Shown here: positions 36,793 to 45,801 of the stretch, piece by piece | Position numbering within the stretch: position 1 is the stretch's first letter | Layout: each line of letters opens with the position of its first letter | Source of the DNA: an uncultured Paracoccaceae bacterium | GTDB taxonomy: Bacteria; Pseudomonadota; Alphaproteobacteria; Rhodobacterales; Rhodobacteraceae | Direction: 5' to 3' | NCBI GenBank assembly: GCA_947488605.1 | Contig: CANKZJ010000007.1 | Location: 1-64,000 of the forward strand | Length of the DNA: 64,000 bases | Made by a program: the position numbers and the translations under genes | Notes under the pieces: generated by a model | What the model was told of the DNA's origin: nothing | Seen by the model: only the letters and a program-made list of their open reading frames with translations | The model's database searches: none

Positions 36793-37221
36793 ATGATGGC
36801 AAACCTACAATTCGATCTGGTCTCACCCGAACGCCGTTTGGCGTCGGTTGAGGCGACCGAGGTTCAGATCCCGGGTGCAGATGGTGACATGACAGCGATG
36901 GCTGACCATGCACCGACCATCACAACACTGCGCCCCGGCATCTTGACCGTGGTCCACAGTGGTGGGTCTGACGCTTACGTTGTGTCTGGCGGTTTTGCCG
37001 AGATTACAGCGACGGGTGTTTCGGTTCTGGCCGAACAAGCCTTGCCGCAAGCAGAGGTAACGCAAGAAATCTACGACCAGATGGTTGAAGATGCGAAGTC
37101 TGCTTATGGTCGTGCGCAAGAGACGTTCAAAAACGAACCGGGCCCTGTTGATGACGCAGCCAAGTTGCTGTCAGACATGATGGCCATTGGCGGGACGATT
37201 GGTCTACACGCCAAGAACTAA
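36793..37221 (+). CDS. atpC: F1 ATP synthase epsilon subunit
   Basis: A 142-residue epsilon subunit. The N-terminal beta-sandwich has [15 protein letters not shown] and [19 protein letters not shown]; a helical C-terminus follows. Either ATG at 36793 or 36796 could be used, with AAGGAG just upstream. It ends the atp operon and is followed by a strong terminator. Confidence 0.96.
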   Translation: MMANLQFDLVSPERRLASVEATEVQIPGADGDMTAMADHAPTITTLRPGILTVVHSGGSDAYVVSGGFAEITATGVSVLAEQALPQAEVTQEIYDQMVEDAKSAYGRAQETFKNEPGPVDDAAKLLSDMMAIGGTIGLHAKN

Positions 37222-37238
37222 GGTCTCGCGTAATTATC

Positions 37239-37267
37239 AAAAGGGCCTCGCATTGCGGGGCCCTTTT
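37239..37267. terminator. bidirectional terminator between atpC and the convergent lipoprotein gene
   Basis: A 13-bp stem (AAAAGGGCCTCGC with GCGGGGCCCTTTT, one G-U pair) and an ATT loop. It ends in T's on one strand and A's on the other, so it can serve both converging transcripts. Confidence 0.9.
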
Positions 37268-37273
37268 GCGTTT

Positions 37274-38026
37274 CTACTCGCGTGTAGCCCAAATACCTGC
37301 GGTTCCATTGTCAATTTCAGTACCATCGACCGTCATCGTAATGTCATCGCCAAAGAAACTTTTCGAGCCGATCACCCGCAAGGCTTCGGCGTTGGGGCCA
37401 AATAAGCGGCCGTTTAGCTGTCCGGTCACGCCAAAGGTGTTCACGCCGTTTTCCAACGCGCCGTCAATCTGCAAGTTGTAGCCGGACGCATCCAAATTGC
37501 CGCCGGAGATAACGACGTCACCCACATAGTCGACAAACTGCTCATTTCCCTGATCATCCATGACCACGCCCATAAAGCCATTGGCATTCCCGAGTGTGGC
37601 CCCACTATCCAAGTCGACTGAAAAAGAAGCGTTGCCCATAAGGTTAGCTGCCGGAGTGACGACAAAGACCAGGTTCATATAGCCGTCATACTGCATGGAC
37701 CCTAGCGTATGGATATCATCGTAAACCGAAAGACCACGGGCATTCATGGTATCGCGCAGCGGCGGAAAGATGAAATCAATGACGTTGCGATAGGCAATTG
37801 CATCATCAGCCGATGCTAAGTTGAAAGGACTTGGCTCAGGTTCCGGTTCTGGTTCGGGATCTGGATCATCCCCACCGCCGCCGCTTCCATCGCCACCGCC
37901 GGTATCCCCTCCGCCAGTATCGATAGCTGTCGATTGCTGGTTTGTACCACTGCCGCCGCAGCCGCTTATTGCCAGAATGGCTACCAAACTAAAGCCACGC
38001 AAAAGACTTACCCATAAATGTGTCAT
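37274..38026 (-). CDS. surface lipoprotein, transferrin-binding-protein-like barrel
   Basis: A 250-residue lipoprotein. The start at 38026 gives a signal peptide ending in the lipobox ISGC. A Gly/Asp-rich then DPEPEPEPEPS linker follows, and the C-terminal part from about residue 75 is beta-rich with GNASFSVDLDSG and GRLFGPNAEALRV, resembling the small TbpB-like barrels of Slam-dependent lipoproteins. The FGPNAEAL motif is typical of that fold. Ligand unknown. The linker is encoded by a short repetitive DNA stretch near 37825-37875. Confidence 0.7.
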   Translation of the reverse strand: MTHLWVSLLRGFSLVAILAISGCGGSGTNQQSTAIDTGGGDTGGGDGSGGGGDDPDPEPEPEPEPSPFNLASADDAIAYRNVIDFIFPPLRDTMNARGLSVYDDIHTLGSMQYDGYMNLVFVVTPAANLMGNASFSVDLDSGATLGNANGFMGVVMDDQGNEQFVDYVGDVVISGGNLDASGYNLQIDGALENGVNTFGVTGQLNGRLFGPNAEALRVIGSKSFFGDDITMTVDGTEIDNGTAGIWATRE

Positions 38027-38132
38027 CACTGTATTGCCTAATATTTTCTAAACGCTCTGTTCAGATATCAGGCAAGGGTTAACCAAGTGTTAGGAGTGAC
38101 TAAGAGGCGCTTAACCAAGATGTCGGCGCCAA

Positions 38133-39152
38133 TTACTCCGCTGCGTAAAGGCCCTCGTAGATTGGCCCCAACGTCTTGTGGTCAAACAGCGACGAAACAG
38201 ATGTGCCGTTCCACGTGTTCAGGATCGCTTGTGCGAACATCGGTGCTGTGGGCACAATACGGATATTCTTGCAGGCTTTCACCGCTTCTGTTGGCTGGAT
38301 AGTATCAGTGATCACAAGGCTTTTCATCACAGATTTCGATACACGTTCAACCGCTGGGCCGGACAACACACCGTGCGTGATGTAAGAGTGGACTTCCTTC
38401 GCACCGTTTTCCATCAGCACCTCAGCTGCTTTGCAAAGTGTGCCAGCAGTATCAACGATGTCGTCCACGATCACGCAAACCTTGTCTTTTACATCACCGA
38501 TCACGGTCATTTCGGCCACTTCACCGGGCTTGCCACGGCGTTTGTCTACAATAGACAAAGGCGCGCCAATGCGTTGCGCCAGATCACGCGCACGTGCCAC
38601 GCCACCCACGTCGGGGGAGACGACCATCACATCATCAATCTTGCCTTTGAAGTGGTGCATCGCATCCAGCGCATAGATGGGCGATGCATAAAGGTTATCC
38701 ACCGGAATATCGAAAAAACCCTGAATCTGCGTTGCATGCAAATCCAGGGTCAAAACGCGTTCTATGCCGGCTTCTACGATCATATTCGACACCAGCTTGG
38801 CCGTGATCGGAGTGCGTGCTTTGGACCTGCGATCTTGGCGGGCATAGCCGAAATAGGGAATAACCGCGGTAATCCGTGCAGCAGAGGACCGGCGCAGTGC
38901 ATCCGCAATGATCAGCAGTTCCATCAAGTTGTCATTGGCTGGGTTTGAAGTGGGCTGAACAATATACATGTCCTCGCCGCGGACGTTTTCGTAAACCTCG
39001 ACAAAAATCTCACCATCGTTGAACCGCTCAACCCGTGCATCGCACAGGCTGACCTCCATCCCGCGATGCATCGACATGCGGCGTCCGATAGCAGTTGCAA
39101 GCGGCTGATTTGCGTTTCCGGAAATCAGCTTTGGCTCGATCATTGTGGGCAT
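38133..39152 (-). CDS. prs: ribose-phosphate pyrophosphokinase (PRPP synthetase)
   Basis: A 339-residue enzyme started at the ATG at 39152 ([16 protein letters not shown]). [10 protein letters not shown] and [14 protein letters not shown] form the ATP and ribose-5-phosphate sites, and [14 protein letters not shown] is the PRPP loop. It makes PRPP for nucleotide, histidine and tryptophan synthesis. It is divergent from an HCCA isomerase gene, with a 119-base gap. Confidence 0.96.
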   Translation of the reverse strand: MPTMIEPKLISGNANQPLATAIGRRMSMHRGMEVSLCDARVERFNDGEIFVEVYENVRGEDMYIVQPTSNPANDNLMELLIIADALRRSSAARITAVIPYFGYARQDRRSKARTPITAKLVSNMIVEAGIERVLTLDLHATQIQGFFDIPVDNLYASPIYALDAMHHFKGKIDDVMVVSPDVGGVARARDLAQRIGAPLSIVDKRRGKPGEVAEMTVIGDVKDKVCVIVDDIVDTAGTLCKAAEVLMENGAKEVHSYITHGVLSGPAVERVSKSVMKSLVITDTIQPTEAVKACKNIRIVPTAPMFAQAILNTWNGTSVSSLFDHKTLGPIYEGLYAAE

Positions 39153-39271
39153 GTCTTGGGTCCTTTGGCAGAAGGGAGCTGCTACGCGAATGTAACAGAT
39201 TCGTGGCGTTGACACCGCGTAGCACAAGCGTACCGTTCCGCAAAGAATTCAGCAGCCCAAGGAGCCGCAAA

Positions 39272-39868
39272 ATGCCGCATATCGACTATTACTTCGCTAC
39301 TCTTTCGCCGTTCACCTATCTGAGCGGGACACGTCCGGCCGAGATTGCGAAAAAACATGGGGCGACGATTACATACAAGCCGCTCGATATTATGGCTCTG
39401 TTTGGCAGGACTGGTGGAACACCGCCCAAAGATCGCCATCCAAACCGGCAGGAGTACCGCCTGCAAGACATGGCGCGGCGGTCGAAACTGTTGGGGATGC
39501 CGTTAAACCTTAAGCCGATGTTTTGGCCAACCAATGGTGCGCCATCCGCTTATGCGATTATCGCAGCGCAAAATACGGGCGCGGATGTCGCTGAATTGGT
39601 CAAAGCCTTTGGCGCTGCGTGTTGGGCGGAAGAGCGCGACATCAGCCAAGATGATGTCGTGCGCGACTGTCTGGAAAAATGCGGCTTTGATCCGGCCTTG
39701 GCGGACAAGGACATGCTGACTGGCGCAGAGACATTTGCCAAAAACCTTGAAGATGCGGTCAGCGCCGGTGCCTTCGGTGCGCCGTTCTTTATCACAGACA
39801 CGAACGAGCGGTTCTGGGGCGAAGATCGGATTGATGATCTGGACGCGTATCTGTCCGGCAAGCTCTAG
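39272..39868 (+). CDS. 2-hydroxychromene-2-carboxylate isomerase family protein
   Basis: A 198-residue DsbA-fold protein started at the ATG at 39272 (MPHIDYYFATLSPFTYL), with AAGGAG upstream; the longer frame crosses the prs promoter. Features are the YYFATLSPFTYLSG opening, SKLLGMPLNLKPMFWPTN and the C-terminal SAGAFGAPFFI. The family includes glutathione-dependent isomerases of aromatic catabolism, but in genomes without a naphthalene pathway the substrate is open. The stop overlaps the GTG of the next gene. Confidence 0.85.
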   Translation: MPHIDYYFATLSPFTYLSGTRPAEIAKKHGATITYKPLDIMALFGRTGGTPPKDRHPNRQEYRLQDMARRSKLLGMPLNLKPMFWPTNGAPSAYAIIAAQNTGADVAELVKAFGAACWAEERDISQDDVVRDCLEKCGFDPALADKDMLTGAETFAKNLEDAVSAGAFGAPFFITDTNERFWGEDRIDDLDAYLSGKL

Positions 39869-40653
39869 TGCCTGAAATCTCGGGGCATTTTGTCCATAGC
39901 GTGACCGTTGGCACTGGCGTGCCTGCGGTGATGATCCACTGCGCCTTGTCGCGGCACGAACCTTTGCTACCATTGGCTGAGGCCGTTGGCGGGCAGGTCA
40001 CGTTGATTGATATGCCAGGGCATGGGCGCAGTGATGATTGGGACGGCAAACATGACTATCAAACGCTTGTCGTTGATGCGGCGGCGGCTTGCTGTGATGG
40101 CCCGACACATCTGATTGGTCATTCCTTTGGTGGGACTGCGGCCTTGCGGTTGGCAGTTGAACGCCCTGATCTGGTAAACCGACTGACATTGATTGAGCCG
40201 GTCTACTTTGCTGCGGCCAAAGGTTCGGTGGAACATGCTGCACATGCCAAGGTTTTCCGACCTTTTGTTGGCGCCATGCTAACCGGCGACGAAGAACGTG
40301 CGGCGCAGATTTTCAATGATCTTTGGGGTGCGACTGCGTGGGATGAGATTCCTGCGCGGATGCAAAGACAGTTGATCCAGCGTATTCACCTTATTGTAGC
40401 CGGGGGCGGTGCGATCGAAGAAGATGCGGCGGGGATTACGTCAGCACAGCGTCTTGGTAAATTGGACATCCCAGTGACATTGATCAGAGGTGCGGCAACC
40501 CAACCCGTCATCAAGGTGATCCATGAGGTTCTTGCAGAGCGCATCCCAAATGCGACCGATCACGTGGTCGCTGATGCTGCACATATGATCTCAATCACGC
40601 ATACGGATGCTGTTGCCGCGATTATCCGCGCAGCAGATCAAGGAACCGGCTGA
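39868..40653 (+). CDS. alpha/beta hydrolase
   Basis: A 261-residue alpha/beta hydrolase started at a GTG that overlaps the preceding stop. It has the oxyanion region GHGRSDDWDG, the nucleophile elbow LIGHSFGGTAAL, and a late His in ADAAHMISITH. The role is not clear: it could be an esterase or dehalogenase-like enzyme. The 3' end overlaps that of a convergent threonine aldolase-like gene by 32 bases. Confidence 0.8.
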   Translation: MPEISGHFVHSVTVGTGVPAVMIHCALSRHEPLLPLAEAVGGQVTLIDMPGHGRSDDWDGKHDYQTLVVDAAAACCDGPTHLIGHSFGGTAALRLAVERPDLVNRLTLIEPVYFAAAKGSVEHAAHAKVFRPFVGAMLTGDEERAAQIFNDLWGATAWDEIPARMQRQLIQRIHLIVAGGGAIEEDAAGITSAQRLGKLDIPVTLIRGAATQPVIKVIHEVLAERIPNATDHVVADAAHMISITHTDAVAAIIRAADQGTG

Positions 40654-41668
40654 CGCCGCCTTCGGTCATCGACCAGTCGCAGACCAATCGCCCTATGAGT
40701 TGCTCGTCAGGGTCCCCGACCTCTGGATCGCCGCTCATGACATAGTAGACGGCCCCGCCATCCAGCATGCGTTTATGTTCGCGCCGGGACATGTTGAAAA
40801 AGATCATATTTGCTTGTGGTTCAAACAGCATTTGAGCAGCTTCATGTCCGCGCAACCCTTCCGCCAGTTGGGCGCAGCGCGTATTGGCCGACCGCGCCAT
40901 ATCAAGCCACAGATCATCCGCAAGATAGGCTTGCATTTGCGCCGACAGATAGCGGTGTTTGGACAGCAAATGCCCACCACGTTTGCGGCGTAGCTCGAAT
41001 TCCCAGGCAATCTTGGGGTCAAAAATCACACATGCCTCGACGCCTAAAGCACCGTTCTTGGTTGCGCCAAAACTGACAGTGTCGATGCCCGCCTGCCACG
41101 TCATTTCCGCCGGGGTGCAGCCAAGGGCGATCAGCGCGTTGGCGAAACGCGCGCCGTCCAGATGGGTCTGCATTCCGAATTCTTGTGCTGTGGTCGTCAG
41201 CGCGCGGATGTCTTCAAGGCTGTAAATGGTTCCCTTCTCGGTCACTTGTGTGATCGAAAGCGGGCCGCGTTGGGGGCCGTGCACGCCGCGGTTCTCTTCG
41301 CCCAAAATCTTGGTGCGAAGGTCATCTGCCGTGATCTTTCCATTAGCAGTTGGCACCAGCGTCAGCTTGGCCCCAGTGTAGAATTCTGGCGCATTACATT
41401 CGTCTTCGTGGATATGCGCGCAGTCACTGCAAAAGACCGTCTGCCAGGGCTGCGTCATTGAGGCCAGCAACACAGAGTTCGCAGCAGTGCCATTGATGAT
41501 CAGATAGACTGCGGCTTCGGGGGCTTCAAATATCTCGCGGACCTGCGCACGCACCTCGTCCATGATTGTGTCTGCACCATAGCCCATCGCATAGCCGTTG
41601 TTGGCTGCTACCAAGGCCTCCATCACCCTTGGATGGGCGGGACCGGCGTTGTCAGAGGCGAAATACAT
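40622..41668 (-). CDS. low-specificity L-threonine aldolase-like PLP enzyme
   Basis: A 348-residue fold-type I PLP enzyme of the beta-eliminating lyase/threonine aldolase group. It begins YFASDNAGPAHPRVMEAL, has HLDGARFANAL with the PLP-contacting Asp, and SFGATKNGALGVEA with the Schiff-base Lys. It likely cleaves L-threonine or allo-threonine to glycine and acetaldehyde. Its ATG follows the UPF0260 stop directly. Confidence 0.87.
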   Translation of the reverse strand: MYFASDNAGPAHPRVMEALVAANNGYAMGYGADTIMDEVRAQVREIFEAPEAAVYLIINGTAANSVLLASMTQPWQTVFCSDCAHIHEDECNAPEFYTGAKLTLVPTANGKITADDLRTKILGEENRGVHGPQRGPLSITQVTEKGTIYSLEDIRALTTTAQEFGMQTHLDGARFANALIALGCTPAEMTWQAGIDTVSFGATKNGALGVEACVIFDPKIAWEFELRRKRGGHLLSKHRYLSAQMQAYLADDLWLDMARSANTRCAQLAEGLRGHEAAQMLFEPQANMIFFNMSRREHKRMLDGGAVYYVMSGDPEVGDPDEQLIGRLVCDWSMTEGGVSRFLDLLRG

Positions 41669-42136
41669 CTAAAGTGGCTCCTCGATGATATAGTCTTCCC
41701 AGTCGTCTTCATCGACGCTGAATTCCGGGATCGTCATACCCTTCACCGATACGCCCGCATGGTGCACCGATGCGGGATCGCCCGATATCAGCGGGTGCCA
41801 ATCGTAAAGTGGCCGCCCTTCGTGGACCAGCCGGTAGCCGCAGGTCATCGGTAGCCAGTATAGGTTTTCAACGATGGTTTTTGGCGTTAGCACAATGCAT
41901 TCAGGTACGAACTGGTGGCGGTTTTTGTAGTTGCTACAAAGGCAGCTTTCATTGTCCAGCAAACGGCAGGCGACGCGCGTCATTGCCACTGTGCCATCGT
42001 CGTCTTCCAGCTTGTTCAAACAGCATTTGCCACAACCGTCACACAGCGCTTCCCACTCTTGCTGGTTCAATTTGGCCATTGGTTTTGTTTCCCAAAACCG
42101 ATCTTCAAGCCCGCTGCGGGGGATATCAGCTGACAT
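41669..42136 (-). CDS. UPF0260/YcgN-family cysteine-cluster protein
   Basis: A 155-residue protein started at the ATG at 42136, which overlaps the ribF end by 11 bases. CDGCGKCCLNKLEDDD, then RVACRLLDNESCLCSNY and PECIVL, form the YcgN cysteine cluster, which probably binds metal or an iron-sulfur centre. WLPMTCGYRLVHEG is conserved in the family. The function is unknown. Confidence 0.87.
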   Translation of the reverse strand: MSADIPRSGLEDRFWETKPMAKLNQQEWEALCDGCGKCCLNKLEDDDGTVAMTRVACRLLDNESCLCSNYKNRHQFVPECIVLTPKTIVENLYWLPMTCGYRLVHEGRPLYDWHPLISGDPASVHHAGVSVKGMTIPEFSVDEDDWEDYIIEEPL

Positions 42137-43067
42137 TTGCGAGGATCTTTCTAGCCGTGTCACAGTCGGCATCCATCTGGGTGATCAGGGCTTCAAGCCC
42201 ATCGAATTTCAACTCTGGCCGCAGGTAATCGACCAACGCAACTGAGAGGGTCGCGCCGTAAAGGTCGCCTTTGAAATCAAAGATGAAGGTCTCGCAGTTT
42301 GGGACATTTTCGCCAAACATCGGACGTACACCGATGGATGCGGCACCGTTATAGGTACCTTTGTGTGGACCATCCAGCACGTCAACTTTCACGGCGTAGA
42401 CACCAAATTTTGGCGGGTGCAGGCCAGTGATCGACATATTGGCTGTCGGATAACCAAGGTCGCGACCACGTTGATCGCCGCGGATGACCTCGCCCTCAAT
42501 CCGGTGCCAGTGGCCCAACATCGCGGCAGCATCGCGTGGCTTGCCATCCGTTAAGGCTTGGCGGATCGCGGTCGATGATACGTTGGCGGTGTCGATGGCG
42601 ACGATAGGGGCGACGGTCACGCCAAAGCCCATTTCAGCACCAAAGGTTTGCAAGTCTGCGATCGTTCCGGCACGCCCTTTGCCAAAGCAAAAATCCGCAC
42701 CCACGACCACGTGCTTGAGGCCCAGTTGGTCGGCGATAATTGTTTGCGCAAACTCGCGCGGTGTCAGGCTGGCAAGGGCTTCGTTGAAGGGTACCTCATA
42801 GAGTTTTTCGACGCCAAGTTTCGCCAAGCGGTTCGCGCGCGCCTCGGCATTCATCAAACGGAACGGGTTGGGATCGCGCGAGAAATAGCTGCGCGGGTGC
42901 GGCTCGAACGTCATAATGCCAAGCGGTGCATTGGTGGATTTTGCCGCTTGGCGTGTCAGGTCGATAACGGCTTGGTGGCCGATATGTACACCGTCGAAAT
43001 TGCCGATGGCCGCAGCGGCGCCGCGGTCGGATGGATCAATAAAAACGGTGTCACGAATGATGCGCAT
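42126..43067 (-). CDS. ribF: bifunctional riboflavin kinase/FAD synthetase
   Basis: A 313-residue enzyme. The N-terminal nucleotidyltransferase domain shows IGNFDGVHIGHQAVI and VVGADFCFGKGRAG. The C-terminal flavokinase has GRDLGYPTANMSITG and the FIFDFKGDLYG region. It converts riboflavin to FMN then FAD, relevant to the many flavoproteins in this window. It is followed by UPF0260 and the aldolase on the same strand. Confidence 0.95.
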   Translation of the reverse strand: MRIIRDTVFIDPSDRGAAAAIGNFDGVHIGHQAVIDLTRQAAKSTNAPLGIMTFEPHPRSYFSRDPNPFRLMNAEARANRLAKLGVEKLYEVPFNEALASLTPREFAQTIIADQLGLKHVVVGADFCFGKGRAGTIADLQTFGAEMGFGVTVAPIVAIDTANVSSTAIRQALTDGKPRDAAAMLGHWHRIEGEVIRGDQRGRDLGYPTANMSITGLHPPKFGVYAVKVDVLDGPHKGTYNGAASIGVRPMFGENVPNCETFIFDFKGDLYGATLSVALVDYLRPELKFDGLEALITQMDADCDTARKILANVS

Positions 43068-43103
43068 GGCACTGCGTAGCGTGGCCTGTGCGCGGGTGCA
43101 AGA

Positions 43104-43547
43104 TTAGTCGAATTTCCGCGACGGCGCGAGAACAGTTGCGTCACCGACCAGCACCTTTTTGTCGTTCACAAGACAGCGTGTATTCATAGTCACGCGGCGT
43201 CTGGAATGATCAATATCAGTCACTTCGACTTCGGCTAGAACCATGTCGCCGGGGCGCACCGGAGCAAGGAATTTAAGGCTTTGGCCCAAGTAAACAGTGC
43301 CATGACCGGGTAGCTGTTCACCGATCACCGCACTGACCAAACCAGCCGTCAGCATACCGTGGGCAATACGACCGCCAAAGATGGTTTCTTGCGCGTAGTC
43401 CTCATCAAGGTGAACGGGGTTGCGGTCAGTGGACACCTCGGAAAACATCTCGATATCGCGGTCCGTGATTACCTTGCGGAGCGACCGTGTCATGCCGATT
43501 TCGATGTCTTCGATGCAGATCGTTCCGCGAGGGGCGTTGTCCAGCAT
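43104..43547 (-). CDS. MaoC-family (R)-hydratase-like protein
   Basis: A 147-residue hot-dog-fold protein. The ATG at 43547 is preferred because GGAG lies six bases upstream; upstream starts at 43559 and 43577 have no good ribosome site. The hydratase motif appears as FSEVSTDRNPVHLDEDYA, with Asp and His, then GGRIAHGMLTAGLVSAVIG. It probably hydrates short enoyl-CoA in the R configuration. An imperfectly understood palindrome (43594-43606) lies upstream. Confidence 0.86.
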   Translation of the reverse strand: MLDNAPRGTICIEDIEIGMTRSLRKVITDRDIEMFSEVSTDRNPVHLDEDYAQETIFGGRIAHGMLTAGLVSAVIGEQLPGHGTVYLGQSLKFLAPVRPGDMVLAEVEVTDIDHSRRRVTMNTRCLVNDKKVLVGDATVLAPSRKFD

Positions 43548-43593
43548 ATCGGGCTCCATTGAGTAACAAAAATCCAAGTATCACATAGATATT

Positions 43594-43606
43594 GTAATTT
43601 TATTAC
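43594..43606. promoter_or_regulatory. perfect palindrome upstream of the MaoC gene
   Basis: GTAAT, TTT, ATTAC: a 5-bp inverted repeat with a 3-base centre in an AT-rich stretch 47 bases before the MaoC start. It could be an operator or just part of the AT-rich promoter. Confidence 0.3.
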
Positions 43607-43637
43607 TTTGCGAACGCAGAAAGATCAAGCGATTCTT

Positions 43638-44513
43638 CTATCTGAGGTGCCCGATTGTGTAAGTTGCGCTCATTTGTTGGGAATTGAGATAAAGCTTTAA
43701 CGCTTCGGGGTCTGGTTGGCGGACTGTCTTGGTCTCAGCGGCGGCAAGGCCGCCAGAAATAAACAGCACGTCAAGGTCTTCTTGTACGCCGCCCAAAACG
43801 TCCGTGCCTATGCCATCACCAATCGCGATGATACGCGGATCAGATGGCGCATTGCTTAACGCGGCGAGCCTGCGACGCGCGAGATCATAGATGGGAGGAT
43901 GTGGTTTGCCAAAATAGAGGCTTTCGCCACCCATTTCAGTATAAAGCGCGGCCAAAGCACCCGCGCACCATTCCCGCACTTCGCCCCGGTCGACGACGAT
44001 ATCGGGGTTCGCGCAGAGCAGTTTGAGACCCTTTTGCTTGGCATATAGGAATTCGGGGCGGTTCACATCTACTTCGGCCATCGGGTCAAACGGGCCGCAG
44101 CAGACAATGCCATCTGCTTGATCTAGCGGTACTTTTTGGATGTTGACCGGATCAGTGATGATGCTGAGAGGTTGAAAGAAATCATCGTCGCGGGGGCTTT
44201 CGCCCATGAACCAGATTTTCTCGCCCACAATGCCACGGAACATCGCGGCACGCGCACTGTCACCTGATGTGGCGATCGCATCCCACGCATCATCGGGAAC
44301 GCCAAAGCCGTTGATCTGCCGTGCCACTGAATCCCAAGGACGTGGGGAGTTGGTAACGAGGACCACAATGCCACCCGCCGCGCGATATTTCTGCATGGCG
44401 GCCACGGCGTCAGGCATCGCTTCGACGCCGTTGTGCATGCAGCCCCATAGGTCCACAAATGCCGCGTCGTATTGGTCAGAGACCGCGGCGAACTCTTCGA
44501 TAATCTGGGTCAT
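43638..44513 (-). CDS. TIGR01459-family HAD hydrolase
   Basis: A 291-residue HAD phosphatase of the NagD-like subgroup. Motif I is FVDLWGCMHNG (one of the two usual Asp is replaced by the Leu-Trp form seen in this family), motif II is VLVTNSPRP, and GKPHPPIYD and AIGDGIGTDVLGG give motifs III and IV. It likely acts on phosphosugars or nucleotides in the cytoplasm. The substrate is unknown. Confidence 0.88.
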   Translation of the reverse strand: MTQIIEEFAAVSDQYDAAFVDLWGCMHNGVEAMPDAVAAMQKYRAAGGIVVLVTNSPRPWDSVARQINGFGVPDDAWDAIATSGDSARAAMFRGIVGEKIWFMGESPRDDDFFQPLSIITDPVNIQKVPLDQADGIVCCGPFDPMAEVDVNRPEFLYAKQKGLKLLCANPDIVVDRGEVREWCAGALAALYTEMGGESLYFGKPHPPIYDLARRRLAALSNAPSDPRIIAIGDGIGTDVLGGVQEDLDVLFISGGLAAAETKTVRQPDPEALKLYLNSQQMSATYTIGHLR

Positions 44514-44584
44514 TTGTTAACCTTTAAGGCAGTATGTTTTGCGTACACAGGCTGTGCACAACCTGTATGTACGGTGGTGTCACA

Positions 44585-45502
44585 TCAAACCTTGAGGTTC
44601 GGGATGATCTGTTTTTTGCGGCTCATCACACCGGGAAGGATCACGCTGTCGCCTTCGACCGTCGCATCGAATGATTTTTCTGCGATGGTTTTGGACAAAG
44701 CATTGGGGAGCAGCATTGTGGCTTCTTCCTTAAGGATATCCACGACGAAAAGCAGCACCTGATCAACGCCGTCTTCTTTGGCGACCTTTGGCATGGCTTT
44801 CATCAATGCGGCTTTGCGGTCCAGCACGATGTCGGGTGCGGTGGTTTCCAAAACAGAGATGCGGAATTTCTTGCCGTCCACTTCGTATTCTTTGCTGTCC
44901 ATGCGCAAAAGCTCGGCTTCTGAGAACGCAGAGACGTCCGACTTCGCCGCGAACATCTCACCGGCATAGGTTTCGATGTCGACGCCAAGGTCCTTGGCGA
45001 GGCTTTCTGCAAGATCTTTATCGATCGCGGTTGTCGTCGGTGACCGGAAGGCGAGCGTGTCGGACAGAATGCATGACAACATCAGACCTTTGATCCCTTC
45101 GGGCATATGGCCCGCGTGTTCGCCCATCATTTGATGCATGATGGTCGCGGTGCAAGCCAGTGGGCGGACCGTGATATTGATCGGGTTCTTTGTCTCAAGC
45201 CCACCCGCCAGTTTGTGGTGGTCGATGATCGCCAAGACGTCAGCGTTGTTGATGTTCGCTGGCAGTTCGGCGGGGTTGTTGGTGTCAACGATCACGCAGG
45301 ACTGGCCGTCTTCGACGTCTGCGATGATCTCGGGCAGATCAAATTTCCAACGTTTGGCAACAAATGCGGCTTCGGTATTTGGGGTGCCCAAGAGCGCTGC
45401 TTTCGCAGTGATCCCTGTGTGGTTCAAAAACCATTCCCAGATCAACGCAGAGCCGGTGCTGTCTGTGTCAGGGGATTTATGGCCAAATACGAGCGTTGTC
45501 AT
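44585..45502 (-). CDS. ppaC: manganese-dependent inorganic pyrophosphatase
   Basis: A 305-residue family II pyrophosphatase (DHH superfamily). The ATG at 45502 (MTTLVFGHKSPDTDS) is chosen for spacing from GAAAG; ATG 45508 is possible. Motifs are GHKSPDTDSTGSAL, VIVDTNNPAEL and AIIDHHKLAG. It hydrolyses pyrophosphate with Mn. Rhodobacterales often use this enzyme instead of the family I type. No membrane segment is visible. Confidence 0.94.
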   Translation of the reverse strand: MTTLVFGHKSPDTDSTGSALIWEWFLNHTGITAKAALLGTPNTEAAFVAKRWKFDLPEIIADVEDGQSCVIVDTNNPAELPANINNADVLAIIDHHKLAGGLETKNPINITVRPLACTATIMHQMMGEHAGHMPEGIKGLMLSCILSDTLAFRSPTTTAIDKDLAESLAKDLGVDIETYAGEMFAAKSDVSAFSEAELLRMDSKEYEVDGKKFRISVLETTAPDIVLDRKAALMKAMPKVAKEDGVDQVLLFVVDILKEEATMLLPNALSKTIAEKSFDATVEGDSVILPGVMSRKKQIIPNLKV

Positions 45503-45579
45503 GAGCATCACTTTCAATCGGAGCAAGGTTGCAGCGTATATAGGAGTGTGTGTTGGGGCTGTCACCCCATGCGATGGAT

Positions 45580-45608
45580 TTGACGGGTGATCGGCGGTGC
45601 ACTATGAT
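45580..45608 (+). promoter_or_regulatory. strong sigma70-type promoter of the mini-ORF transcript
   Basis: TTGACG at 45580-45585, a 17-base spacer and TATGAT at 45603-45608. It is the best housekeeping promoter by eye in the window and points at two five-codon ORFs and a 60-residue protein. Confidence 0.7.
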
Positions 45609-45636
45609 TACGTCACTCAGTAGGAGGACGCTGACA

Positions 45637-45654
45637 ATGGACAAGCAAGTTTAA
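45637..45654 (+). CDS. five-codon leader ORF 1 (MDKQV)
   Basis: ATG GAC AAG CAA GTT TAA. AGGAGG at 45622-45627 lies nine bases before the ATG, an ideal ribosome site. The first 11 bases around the start, TGACAATGGAC, are repeated exactly at the next mini ORF. A GGCC-GATGAC-GGCC hairpin lies between them. The product would be too short to fold; a regulatory role in cis is more likely than a peptide function. Confidence 0.45.
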   Translation: MDKQV

Positions 45655-45719
45655 ACCGCTCGCATTTCTATAGGGCCGATGACGGCCAGTACGCATTCCT
45701 AAAGAGGAGCATCCTGACA

Positions 45720-45737
45720 ATGGACCAGTCGCAATAA
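45720..45737 (+). CDS. five-codon leader ORF 2 (MDQSQ)
   Basis: ATG GAC CAG TCG CAA TAA. GAGGAG at 45704-45709 lies ten bases upstream. It shares TGACAATGGAC with ORF 1 and the block AGAGG-GCATCCT with the start region of the downstream protein. A CGCCA-TT-TGGCG hairpin begins directly after the stop. Confidence 0.45.
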   Translation: MDQSQ

Positions 45738-45801
45738 CGCCATTTGGCGATTTCAACGGCCGTTTTGGCCACCGATTAATTGCAGACGAGAGGTGCATCC
45801 T

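Noticed and set aside
38178..38948. 256-codon plus-strand frame
   Set aside because: It is a shadow of prs, which has full PRPP synthetase motifs on the other strand.
44514..44584. Terminator between the pyrophosphatase and HAD genes
   Set aside because: Only weak GC-poor pairing around a CTGTGCACAACCTG stretch is visible and there is no T-run.
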